Shown: piece by piece, positions 57,254 through 64,000 of the stretch
How the letters are laid out: the number at the start of each line of letters is the position of its first letter
How positions within the stretch are numbered: the first letter of the stretch is position 1
Origin: a virus
Strand: one strand, 5' to 3'
IMG/VR virus record: IMGVR_UViG_3300005329_000012
Location: 25,544 to 89,543 of that record
Length of the DNA: 64,000 nucleotides
Program-made: the position numbers and the translations under genes
Notes under the pieces: model-generated
Databases searched by the model: none
Seen by the model: the letters and a program-made list of their open reading frames with translations, nothing else
What the model was told of the DNA's origin: nothing

Positions 57254-57342
57254 GGAGAGGCAACCCGACGGCTGGCGACGGGACCCGCTTGGAAAGCGGA
57301 CGAGCCTTTGCGGCCTTGCGGGATCGTTCCCCGCCTTCTCCG
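57254..57342 (+). tRNA. tRNA-Ser (GGA)
   Basis: Type II. Acceptor GGAGAGG/CTTCTCC, G73; anticodon loop TTGGAAA in CCGC/GCGG. T-loop ATCGTTC lacks T54. Confidence 0.9.
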
Positions 57343-57356
57343 CTCGCGTAAGGGGT

Positions 57357-57470
57357 GTGAGGATCATCCCGACGCAGAAGGGTCCCGACCGGGACCTGGC
57401 AATCCTCCTCTGGACCACGGTCGCCGTCCTGGCGACGGTGATCTTCGTCGCGTACCACGCATTCCACTGA
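57357..57470 (+). CDS. 37-aa single-helix membrane protein
   Basis: Small frame between two tRNAs: GTG 57357, TGA 57470 immediately before tRNA-Tyr. The sequence has a basic start (VRIIPTQKGPDRDL) and one clear transmembrane helix (AILLWTTVAVLATVIFVAYHAF). TAAGGGGTG, found before several other phage genes, lies at 57349-57357; it is close to this GTG, so the exact start is uncertain. Probably expressed with the island. Confidence 0.5.
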   Translation: MRIIPTQKGPDRDLAILLWTTVAVLATVIFVAYHAFH

Positions 57471-57550
57471 GCCGACGCTGGGGCTGGGACCCCGACCTGG
57501 CTGTAAACCAGGCGTCTCGTACTAGGCAGGTTCGATTCCTGACGGCGGCA
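57471..57550 (+). tRNA. tRNA-Tyr (GTA)
   Basis: Type II-like with extended variable region. Anticodon loop CTGTAAA in CCTGG/CCAGG, T-loop TTCGATT, A73. Acceptor GCCGACG/CGGCGGC has an A5/G68 mismatch. Confidence 0.87.
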
Positions 57551-57601
57551 TCACGCCCCGCGCCAAACACCCTGAGCTATCTGTGCCCCCTCCCGGGCAG
57601 C

Positions 57602-57607
57602 TACACT
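57602..57607 (+). promoter_or_regulatory. -10 box of a leaderless promoter
   Basis: TACACT, 6 nt before GTG 57614, no ribosome site. Confidence 0.6.
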
Positions 57608-57613
57608 TCGTCC

Positions 57614-57913
57614 GTGAGCCAAGTCACGCCGGTCCACGACCCCACCCTCGTCCTCAGCGCGCCGCTCCCGAGCTACGGGTTCGACGCCGCGATGGCGGGC
57701 GACGCGGCCTACGAGGCGAGCCCGCTCCCGGGCGACTTCCACACCCACCGCGACGAGCGCGGCCTCGCGGTCCGCTGCTACCACACGTGCCGGTCGGCCG
57801 TCCTCAGCTGGCAGCTGTGGCTCGGCTTCACCCTGAGCTTCCCGTTCGAGCACGCGCTCTGGGAGAAGGTGCCGCCGTTCAACCTCATCGCCCAGAGGCT
57901 CGGGCTGCTCTGA
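57614..57913 (+). CDS. Unknown small protein
   Basis: 99 aa from leaderless GTG 57614. The C-terminal half is hydrophobic and aromatic (VRCYHTCRSAVLSWQLWLGFTLSFPFEHALWEKVPPFNLIAQRLGLL), maybe a membrane-associated helix. H64/H72-type residues with C-x5-C (RCYHTCRS) could bind metal. The stop overlaps the next ATG (TGATG). No family recognised. Confidence 0.65.
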   Translation: MSQVTPVHDPTLVLSAPLPSYGFDAAMAGDAAYEASPLPGDFHTHRDERGLAVRCYHTCRSAVLSWQLWLGFTLSFPFEHALWEKVPPFNLIAQRLGLL

Positions 57914-58254
57914 TGGGGATGTTCGACTGGGTCCAGTGCGACGCGCCCCTGCCTGACGGCTGGGAGCCGCACCGCGGCCTCTACAGCGACTTCAGCGACG
58001 GCGGCTTCCAGACCAAGAGCTTCGAGTGCCTCCTGCTCACGTTTACGATCACGGCCGAGGGCCGCCTGACCGTCCAAGGCTACGGTGGCGCGCGCGAGGA
58101 GTACGAGCCCGAGGGCGTGCCCTACTCCGGGACGTTCGTCTTCTACGGGACGGATGACCACACGGACGGCGGACGCTGGCACGAGTACGCCGCCGAGTTC
58201 CAGGGCGGCCAGCTCCAGGGGATCGTGGCGCATGACCGCAGTGGCGGCGCCTGA
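57913..58254 (+). CDS. Unknown beta-rich small protein
   Basis: 113 aa, coupled by TGATG. Starts MGMFDWVQCDAPLP, a start seen in many small phage proteins, followed by short strands (QTKSFECLLLTFTITAEGRLTVQGY, GTFVFYGTDD) and WHEYAAEFQGGQLQGIVAHD. Function unknown. Its end overlaps the helicase start by 23 nt. Confidence 0.65.
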   Translation: MGMFDWVQCDAPLPDGWEPHRGLYSDFSDGGFQTKSFECLLLTFTITAEGRLTVQGYGGAREEYEPEGVPYSGTFVFYGTDDHTDGGRWHEYAAEFQGGQLQGIVAHDRSGGA

Positions 58255-59968
58255 CGTCCGCGTCGAGAGCGGCCTCGAAGGGCGCCTCGACCGCGCCGGG
58301 AACCCGCTCAGGCTGACCAACGGCTTCCTGCCCTTCCAGTGGGAGGGCGTCCAGCACATCGCCGCCATGGACCGCGCGGCGTACATGCGCTGGGACACCG
58401 GCACCGGCAAGACCCTGGCGGCCGAGGCCGCCATCCTCCTCAAGCGCCAGGAGGGCTTCCAGCTGACGCTCTACGTCGTCCGGCCGAACCACCTGGAGGG
58501 CGCCCGGCGCAAGCTGCGGCAGCACACCGGCATCGAGGCCCACATGCTCACCGGCACGGCGAAGCAGCGCCAGAGGGTCTTCCTGGAGGTCGACGACGCC
58601 GTGTACGAGCGCGAGCAGCCGGTCCTCATCTTCAACCCCGAGAAGCTCAGCACCGACACGGAGAACTTCAAGGAGCTGATCGAGGGCCGCTCCGTCCTGC
58701 TGATCCTGGACGAGGCCCAGAAGCGGTTCGGCAACCGGGCCACCAAGCTGTACCGGAACGCCTGCGAGGTCCTGTACACGAGCAAGACCGACCGCGGCAT
58801 CCACTACCCGCGCGGCGGCTACGAGCGGCCGAGCCACATGTTCGCCGTGGCCCTGAGCGCGACGCCGATCACGAAGTCGCCGGACAACCTGTTCAACACC
58901 GTCCGGCTCATCTACCCCGGCCTGCTGGGCTCGGTCCAGGACTTCAACAACAAGTACGCCGGGCCGCGCAACCGCTGGAACGAGGTCGTCTACTGGAAGA
59001 ACCTCGACCTCCTCGCCGAGGAGGTCGCGCCGATCGTCCACCAGGCGAGCAAGAGCGACCCGGAGATCGCGGCCCAGTTCCCAGAGGTCATGGAGGAGAC
59101 GGCCTTCTGCGCCATGGACGACGCGACGTCGCGCCTTTACGAGAGGCTCCAGCGCGAGTACAGCAACATCGGCGCCGCCTCCCTGCTGTCCTACGACGAG
59201 GTCCTCGCCGCGATCAACTGCCTCCAGCAGCTCGTCTCCAACCCGAAGGCCGTCCTGCACTCCGCGATGGAGCGCGACGCCTACGAGCTGGAGCTGGAGC
59301 GGTTCCTGGAGGAGCCGCGGAAGGCGGCCGAGATACGCGAGTTCGAGAAGAAGCACAAGCGAGGCTCGGACGTGGCGCTCAAGCTGCGCGCGCTCGTGGA
59401 CAACGACTTCGCCTTCACGGATGGCAACAAGAAGGGCGAGGCGACCAACGGGAAGCTCGTCGTCCTCCGGGAGTACCTGGAGGAGCACGACGGCAAGGCG
59501 GTCGTGTTCTGCTCCGAGGTCGTGATGCAGGAGATCATCAGCCAGTGGCTCACCACCTGGGGCGTCCGGCACGTCCTCTACCGCGGCGGCATGACGCCCA
59601 AGAGCGGCCAGTGGGCGATCGACCACTTTCGCACCGACCCCGACTGCAAGGTCTTCCTCTCGACGGACGCGGGCCAGGACTCGATCGACCTCCCGGAGGC
59701 CAGCCTGACCATCCACTACGACTACCCGATGGACTGGTCGTGGTCGGCGTGGCTCCAGCGCGGCAATCGGCAGCACCGCATCGACTCGGAGCAGGACTCC
59801 GTGCGCGTCGTGACGCTCACGGTCCCCGGCACGGTCGAGGACCGGAAGGCCGAGGTCGTCGCCAAGAAGAAGGGCTACCACGACGCGATCTTCGACGGCG
59901 CCGAGGCGCCCGAGGAGGAGATGGAGCCGACGGACTACCTGTACGTGCTGACGGGGCAGGAAAGCTAG
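58232..59968 (+). CDS. SNF2-family (SF2) helicase
   Basis: 578 aa. Motif I WDTGTGKT (54-61), Ia VVRPNHLEG, II LDEAQK (D160, E161, Q163), III LSATP, IV-like VVFCSEVV, V STDAGQDSIDLPEA, and VI LQRGNRQHRI. The DEAQ box and short motif spacing place it in the SNF2-like group common in large phages. SNF2-type phage helicases act on DNA or protein-DNA complexes in replication or recombination. It starts the portal-side gene group after the RNA island. Confidence 0.9.
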   Translation: MTAVAAPDVRVESGLEGRLDRAGNPLRLTNGFLPFQWEGVQHIAAMDRAAYMRWDTGTGKTLAAEAAILLKRQEGFQLTLYVVRPNHLEGARRKLRQHTGIEAHMLTGTAKQRQRVFLEVDDAVYEREQPVLIFNPEKLSTDTENFKELIEGRSVLLILDEAQKRFGNRATKLYRNACEVLYTSKTDRGIHYPRGGYERPSHMFAVALSATPITKSPDNLFNTVRLIYPGLLGSVQDFNNKYAGPRNRWNEVVYWKNLDLLAEEVAPIVHQASKSDPEIAAQFPEVMEETAFCAMDDATSRLYERLQREYSNIGAASLLSYDEVLAAINCLQQLVSNPKAVLHSAMERDAYELELERFLEEPRKAAEIREFEKKHKRGSDVALKLRALVDNDFAFTDGNKKGEATNGKLVVLREYLEEHDGKAVVFCSEVVMQEIISQWLTTWGVRHVLYRGGMTPKSGQWAIDHFRTDPDCKVFLSTDAGQDSIDLPEASLTIHYDYPMDWSWSAWLQRGNRQHRIDSEQDSVRVVTLTVPGTVEDRKAEVVAKKKGYHDAIFDGAEAPEEEMEPTDYLYVLTGQES

Positions 59969-59990
59969 CCCCCGCGCGCCGTAAAGTTCG

Positions 59991-62093
59991 ATGCACTCCG
60001 AGCGGTTCCAGGTAAACAGCCCGGTCGGGCTCCACGGCGGCCCCATGAGCGGGCTGATGAAGGTCCCGGTCATGATCAACGGCCAGCCGGTCAACCGGGA
60101 GACCGCCGACCAGCTGTACGGCCTCGGCCGCGACGAGCCGATCCACGTCTCGGCCGACACGGGCAACCCCCAGCTCGACCGCGACGTCGTGCACCTGGCG
60201 CAGGGCGTCATCAACCTGGAGCGCGACCCGTGGCCCGGCAACCGGGAGCCGATCCCGCCCGAGCACGTGAACCTCTGGGCCAACTTCGCCAGGAGCGCCC
60301 CGACGTTCGGCCTCGGCATCCCGCAGGAGGGGCCGAACCAGATCGACCCGGCGAAGATCGAGGCGCTCACCAGGAAGTACCTCCCGCAGGAGGGCGCCGC
60401 GCCCACCACCAGCAAGACCGAGAAAAGCTCTGCCCGCGAGCCGGTAAACGGTGAGATGACCGCCCGACTGAGCAAGTGGCACGTCGTCGCGCTCGGCGAG
60501 ATGCAGCAGCCCGGCGGCGTCGGCGCGGCCGACTACAACCCCGTGCTCGACGGCGCCAACCCCGACGACCCGCCGCAGTCCGACACGTCGCAGAACAGCT
60601 TCGAGCAGGACGTGGCCCTGGAGACCTGGGTCAACGCGGCCGTGGACATGCTCAACCGCGGCGAGCCCGAGGAGGCCATCCTCGCGCAGCTCGCGCACGA
60701 CGGCTGCCCGAACCCGCAGGAGATCCTCCAGCGCGCCCAGGAGCAGCCGCTCGGCGAGGAGAAGCCGATCAGCGACGAGATCGGCCAGGATCCGTTCAAC
60801 GCCCCGCCGTCGGCCGACGCGCCGTCCGGCCAGATGGAGAGCGTCAGCCAGCAGCCGCCCGTCCTCGGCTCGATGGTCAAGGAGGCACCCGGCAAGGAGC
60901 ACATGAAGGGCGTCTCGGACAAGCGCAACCGCCAGTACGAGCACGTGCTGGAGAGCTGCAAGGAGTCGCACCCCGAGTGGGACGAGGACCGCTGCAAGGA
61001 GTACGCCGCGCGCACCGTCAACAAGACGCGCAGCGAGAAGGGCGAGACCAAGTCCGCCGCGGGCTACTGGGAGCAGCAGGGCGTCGAGACGTCCGGCGCC
61101 CCGGAGGTCGGCGACACCTACACCTTCCAGCCCGAGGGCACGACCCTCTACGTCCAGGCGGTCACGCCGGACGGCGTCTCCGTGACGGAGAGCGGCATGG
61201 ACCCGCAGGAGGCCAAGCACCTGAGCATGGAGGAGTTCCTCGGCATGGTCGGCGAGGGCACCCTCATCAAGGACGAGGGGCCGCTCGACCCCGACACCGA
61301 CATCACCAACCCCGACTACCCGCTGTTCGAGGCCGGGGACACGGGCAGCGGCGGCGCCGGAGGGCGCTTCGCCCAGAAGGTACGCATCGCCAACACGAGC
61401 ATGACAGGAACCGTGATCGACCGCTACGAGGACACCTGGGGTCAGGGCCTCGTCATGGTCGCGCTGGACGACGGGGGCACAGTCACCGTCGCGCCGACCG
61501 CGGTCGAGGAGGTAGACGCCGAGAGCGCGCCTCACCCCGTCTCGCAGATCCAGGAGTTCATCGACAGCATGGAGCCCGTGCAGCCGACCCGGCCGCACAT
61601 CGAGGCCCGCATCGCCAACCTACGGCTCGTCCGCAAGGCGTGCCAGAGCGCGGTCAGCAGGCTCGGCTTCAGCGACCAGGTCAAGGTCGCGTCGATCGAC
61701 TCGGACGCGCAGGCGGAAATCGCAGCCCTGGAGGACTTCTTGGGCGCGGTCGCTTCGCAGTCTGACGTCGCCTACCTGAGCGGGCTCCAGACATACCGCA
61801 CCCACGGCCTGGAGCTGCCCGGCGTGAAGCGCGCCTCGCTCCAGGGAACTTTCGCCGCCGAGCAGCCCGCCATCTTCGTGGCAGAGCTGGACGAGGCGGT
61901 TTCGCGCGACCCCGAGGCGACTGCCTACGCAGCCGCCCGGCACGCGCAGGCAAACAACCTGAACATCCCCGAGTTCGTCGCCGCCGCGGAGGACCACCGC
62001 AAGGTGCGCACCGAGGAGTTCGCGGACGTGGAGCACACCACGACCGAGCCCGAAATCGACGCCGAGGGACCGGCAGAGCAGCTGTTCGTCTAG
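59991..62093 (+). CDS. Virion-associated multidomain protein
   Basis: 700 aa. Residues about 305-350 hold KGVSDKRNRQYEHVLESCKESHPEWDEDRCKEYAARTVNKTRSEKG, a small helical module (ChaB-like/phage head-associated) seen in several phage proteins. A segment around 375-430 is beta-rich (VGDTYTFQPEGTTLYVQAVTPDGVSVTES), and 470-520 has a second strand set. The rest is Pro/Glu/Asp-rich. TAAAGT lies 3 nt before the ATG, so the promoter/start is uncertain; ATG 60047 is an alternative. Proximity to the portal suggests a head-associated or maturation protein. Confidence 0.6.
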   Translation: MHSERFQVNSPVGLHGGPMSGLMKVPVMINGQPVNRETADQLYGLGRDEPIHVSADTGNPQLDRDVVHLAQGVINLERDPWPGNREPIPPEHVNLWANFARSAPTFGLGIPQEGPNQIDPAKIEALTRKYLPQEGAAPTTSKTEKSSAREPVNGEMTARLSKWHVVALGEMQQPGGVGAADYNPVLDGANPDDPPQSDTSQNSFEQDVALETWVNAAVDMLNRGEPEEAILAQLAHDGCPNPQEILQRAQEQPLGEEKPISDEIGQDPFNAPPSADAPSGQMESVSQQPPVLGSMVKEAPGKEHMKGVSDKRNRQYEHVLESCKESHPEWDEDRCKEYAARTVNKTRSEKGETKSAAGYWEQQGVETSGAPEVGDTYTFQPEGTTLYVQAVTPDGVSVTESGMDPQEAKHLSMEEFLGMVGEGTLIKDEGPLDPDTDITNPDYPLFEAGDTGSGGAGGRFAQKVRIANTSMTGTVIDRYEDTWGQGLVMVALDDGGTVTVAPTAVEEVDAESAPHPVSQIQEFIDSMEPVQPTRPHIEARIANLRLVRKACQSAVSRLGFSDQVKVASIDSDAQAEIAALEDFLGAVASQSDVAYLSGLQTYRTHGLELPGVKRASLQGTFAAEQPAIFVAELDEAVSRDPEATAYAAARHAQANNLNIPEFVAAAEDHRKVRTEEFADVEHTTTEPEIDAEGPAEQLFV

Positions 62094-62101
62094 GAGGAAC
62101 A

Positions 62102-63049
62102 ATGAGCGTTTTCGAGGTACTCGCAAGCAACGACCAGTCCGCCGCCGACGCCCAGCGCCGGGCCGAGATCGCGGCCCAGGAGCGCGCCAAGGCGCGGTTC
62201 GGGTCGTTCCTCGCCAACGCGGGCGACGACAAGGAGTTCGAGTCGCGGCGCTTCCTCGTCGAGGACGAGGTACGCGCGATCGGCCAGGCCGTCGCGGCCG
62301 AGTACGGCGGCGACGCCGAGCTGGCCATCACCGCCGCCAACGAGGCCCTGGAGGCCCACGTGCTCGCGGCCCACGACGCCGACTGCAAGTGCGGCTTCTG
62401 CGCCAACAAGGGCAAGCTGCCCGGCGCGAAGAAGGACGAGGACAAGGACGACGGCAAGAGCGACGAGAAGAAGGACGGCAACCCGTTCGCGGAGAAGGGC
62501 AAGGACGACGACGACGAGGACGACAAGAAGGAGTCCGCCGTCAAGACCGCCTGCTCCTGCGAGGACGGGTGCGACTGCGGAGGGTGCGGCGCCGACTGCG
62601 AGCACTCGAAGAAGACCGCGCGCTGGTCCGTCGTCGCGGCCGGGGCCACCCTGGAAGACGTCGACCACTACCAGACCGAGCGCGTCGACGTGCAGGGCAC
62701 CGAAGGCCCGGTCCCGAAGATCGACAAGTCCAAGAGCGGAGACGTGGACGGCTGGACCACCGAGCCGATCGACGTCGGCTCCGTCCGGCACCGCAACGTG
62801 GGTCAGGACGCCGAGGGCATCGACCACTGGAAGGCCGAGCAGCCCGAGGGCGAGGACGGCCCGGTCGTGCTGGTCAACAAGGACATCAACGCCGACCCCT
62901 TCGCCGACAGTGGCCCGCTCCTCAAGAGCGTGGACGCCGACTCCCCGATCGGCTCCGAGGAGACCGGCACCGCCGACTCCTGGAGCGGGACGGAGCGCCA
63001 GGCGGACCCCGTCACGAGCCGCTACCACATCATCGCGACTGAGGACTAG
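62102..63049 (+). CDS. Acidic Cys-cluster protein near portal
   Basis: 315 aa, ATG after TAGGAGGAAC. Residues 95-160 contain a Lys/Asp-rich stretch (KKDEDKDDGKSDEKKDGN) between two Cys clusters, CKCGFC and CSCEDGCDCGGCGADC, together ten cysteines in about 70 residues, suggesting zinc or iron-sulfur binding. The N-terminus is helical (SAADAQRRAEIAAQERAKARFGSFLANAG). The C-terminal part is Asp/Gly-rich. Next to the portal and the 700-aa protein; a virion or head role is likely but unproven. Confidence 0.6.
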   Translation: MSVFEVLASNDQSAADAQRRAEIAAQERAKARFGSFLANAGDDKEFESRRFLVEDEVRAIGQAVAAEYGGDAELAITAANEALEAHVLAAHDADCKCGFCANKGKLPGAKKDEDKDDGKSDEKKDGNPFAEKGKDDDDEDDKKESAVKTACSCEDGCDCGGCGADCEHSKKTARWSVVAAGATLEDVDHYQTERVDVQGTEGPVPKIDKSKSGDVDGWTTEPIDVGSVRHRNVGQDAEGIDHWKAEQPEGEDGPVVLVNKDINADPFADSGPLLKSVDADSPIGSEETGTADSWSGTERQADPVTSRYHIIATED

Positions 63050-63060
63050 GGAGTGCAGGC

Positions 63061-63483
63061 TTGGGGGCTGAGTCGCGCCGAAAGCGGGACGCCCTCTCGC
63101 CTCGGCACTGTGAGATCCCCGGGTGCTGGTGGCCGCACAAGATCCAGCGTCACCGGATCGTCCGCGGCGAGCACGGGGGCAAGTACAGGCTCGGCAACGT
63201 CATCTCCCTGTGCCCGAACCACCACTGGATGGCGGACCGGGACATGTTCGACGCCGAGTACCTGCTGGAGCTAGTCCGACTACGAATAGAAGACGATGGC
63301 CGACGACCTGAACAAGACGATCCAGAACCTGCGGAAGCAGGGCGTCGTCCTGCCCCGGAACCCGAGCAGGGCGATGGAGACGGCCAGGTCGATGGCGAAG
63401 CAGGCGACGACCCCGGGCTCGCTCCAGAAGGACGTCGCCGGGATCGACGCGCTGGACAGGTGGTCGAGCCGACAGGGGGGTGA
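63061..63483 (+). CDS. HNH-type endonuclease-like protein
   Basis: TTG 63061 with AGGGAG 8 nt upstream; 140 residues to TGA 63483. The first 80 residues match an HNH module: CEIPGCWWPHKIQRHRIVRGEHGG (Cys pair and first His), NVISLCPNHHWMADRDMF (second Cys and HH). The last 60 residues run out of frame over the portal start and are Pro/Glu-rich, so the protein may effectively end earlier or simply overlap. HNH proteins near portal/terminase genes can assist DNA packaging. Confidence 0.65.
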   Translation: MGAESRRKRDALSPRHCEIPGCWWPHKIQRHRIVRGEHGGKYRLGNVISLCPNHHWMADRDMFDAEYLLELVRLRIEDDGRRPEQDDPEPAEAGRRPAPEPEQGDGDGQVDGEAGDDPGLAPEGRRRDRRAGQVVEPTGG

Positions 63484-64000
63484 GGACAGCCCCGAGGTCG
63501 CCTCCATCCGCAAGAACAACGCGGCGCTGATGAGCGCCATGGGCCAGTCCCGCCGCATCGGCTCCATGCAGCGCACCGCCTCGTCGCAGGACGTGGCGAT
63601 CGCCATCCCGCGCTTCTACGACCCGCTGGAGTACTGGGACCTCTCGGGCCTGCCGTGGAACATGGCGGACGAGGGCCACCGCCACAAGCTGCACAAGTGG
63701 CTCCGGCTCTACTACGCGACCCACTGGCTCGTCCCGATCCTCATCGACATCTTCACGCGCTTCCCGCTCATCGGCATCCACATGTACTCGAAGGACCGGA
63801 AGATCACCGAGTTCTACGAGGACCTGTTCCTGAACGAGCTGAAGTACGAGGACTTCCTCGTCAACATGGGGCGCGAGTACTGGACCGTCGGCGAGGCGTT
63901 CCCGCTCGGCTCGTTCAACGAGTCCCTGGGCGTCTGGGAGCGCGAGGAGCTGCTCAACCCCGAGGACATCATCATCGAGAACTTCCCGCTGCTCGGCACG
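63296..64000 (+). CDS. Portal protein, N-terminal part
   Basis: ATG 63296, 235 codons visible, cut by the window edge. The N-terminus (MADDLNKTIQNLRKQG) is followed by a portal-like region: YDPLEYWDLSGLPWNMADEGHRHKLHKWLRLYYATHWLVPILIDIFTRFPLIGI, KITEFYEDLFLNELKYEDFLVNMGREYWTVGEAFPLGSFNESLGVWEREELLNPEDI, as in portals of large actinophage myoviruses. The portal is the dodecameric gate for packaging and ejection. The upstream HNH frame overlaps its start by 188 nt. Confidence 0.78.
   Translation, partial: MADDLNKTIQNLRKQGVVLPRNPSRAMETARSMAKQATTPGSLQKDVAGIDALDRWSSRQGGEDSPEVASIRKNNAALMSAMGQSRRIGSMQRTASSQDVAIAIPRFYDPLEYWDLSGLPWNMADEGHRHKLHKWLRLYYATHWLVPILIDIFTRFPLIGIHMYSKDRKITEFYEDLFLNELKYEDFLVNMGREYWTVGEAFPLGSFNESLGVWEREELLNPEDIIIENFPLLGT

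Noticed and set aside
1-64000. Integrase, excisionase or repressor (temperate lifestyle)
   Set aside because: No tyrosine or serine recombinase motif, att-like repeat or repressor gene was found in the window; cannot be ruled out outside it.

Overview
The window is a 64 kb piece of a very GC-rich, strictly lytic-looking tailed bacteriophage with a contractile tail (myovirus morphology). GC-rich codons, GTG/TTG starts, TANNNT -10 boxes and tightly overlapping genes (ATGA, GTGA, TAGTG junctions) point to an actinobacterial host. No integrase, repressor or host gene is visible. Both ends cut genes: a minus-strand protein at the left and the portal gene at the right.

Layout. 1-1290 is a partial minus-strand Zn-cysteine protein. 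1496-28217 is the virion operon: neck/connector proteins, tail sheath, tail tube, two tail-assembly chaperones joined by a -1 frameshift, tape measure, a tail lysin with two hydrolase-like domains, baseplate hub, spike, gp25-like wedge, baseplate J, large receptor or fibre proteins, and a small secreted protein. 28286-31675 has an LspA-like membrane protein, a minus-strand class II ribonucleotide reductase/thioredoxin operon and a holin-like protein. 31798-33790 is a minus-strand early-type cluster (P-loop protein, unknown, SWIM zinc protein). 34006-47503 is the DNA metabolism operon: metallophosphoesterase, helicase loader, DnaB-like helicase, primase, ssDNA-binding-like protein, DnaE polymerase, RecA, PD-(D/E)xK nucleases, endonuclease VII, a sigma-region-4-like regulator and a small-terminase candidate, followed by the large terminase (47500-49527).

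49640-57550 is an 8 kb RNA island and the most unusual part. I read 36 tRNA genes from it, covering all 20 amino acids and none encoding CCA. It also holds a tmRNA (50413-50786), an RNase P RNA (about 55446-55680, with the P4 helix and its bulged U intact), an SRP-RNA-like domain IV hairpin (52717-52746), and a structured RNA (55149-55390) whose first hairpin resembles the 23S rRNA L11-binding helix 43. Several tRNA remnants and four small protein genes lie among them. Together these look like a phage-owned kit for making, maturing and supporting translation RNAs. 57614-64000 returns to proteins: two small genes, an SNF2-type helicase, two virion-associated acidic proteins, an HNH protein and the portal.

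A recurring regulatory theme is leaderless expression: six genes have a -10 hexamer ending only 6-7 nt before the start codon. All functional calls come from reading motifs by eye; no database search was run.
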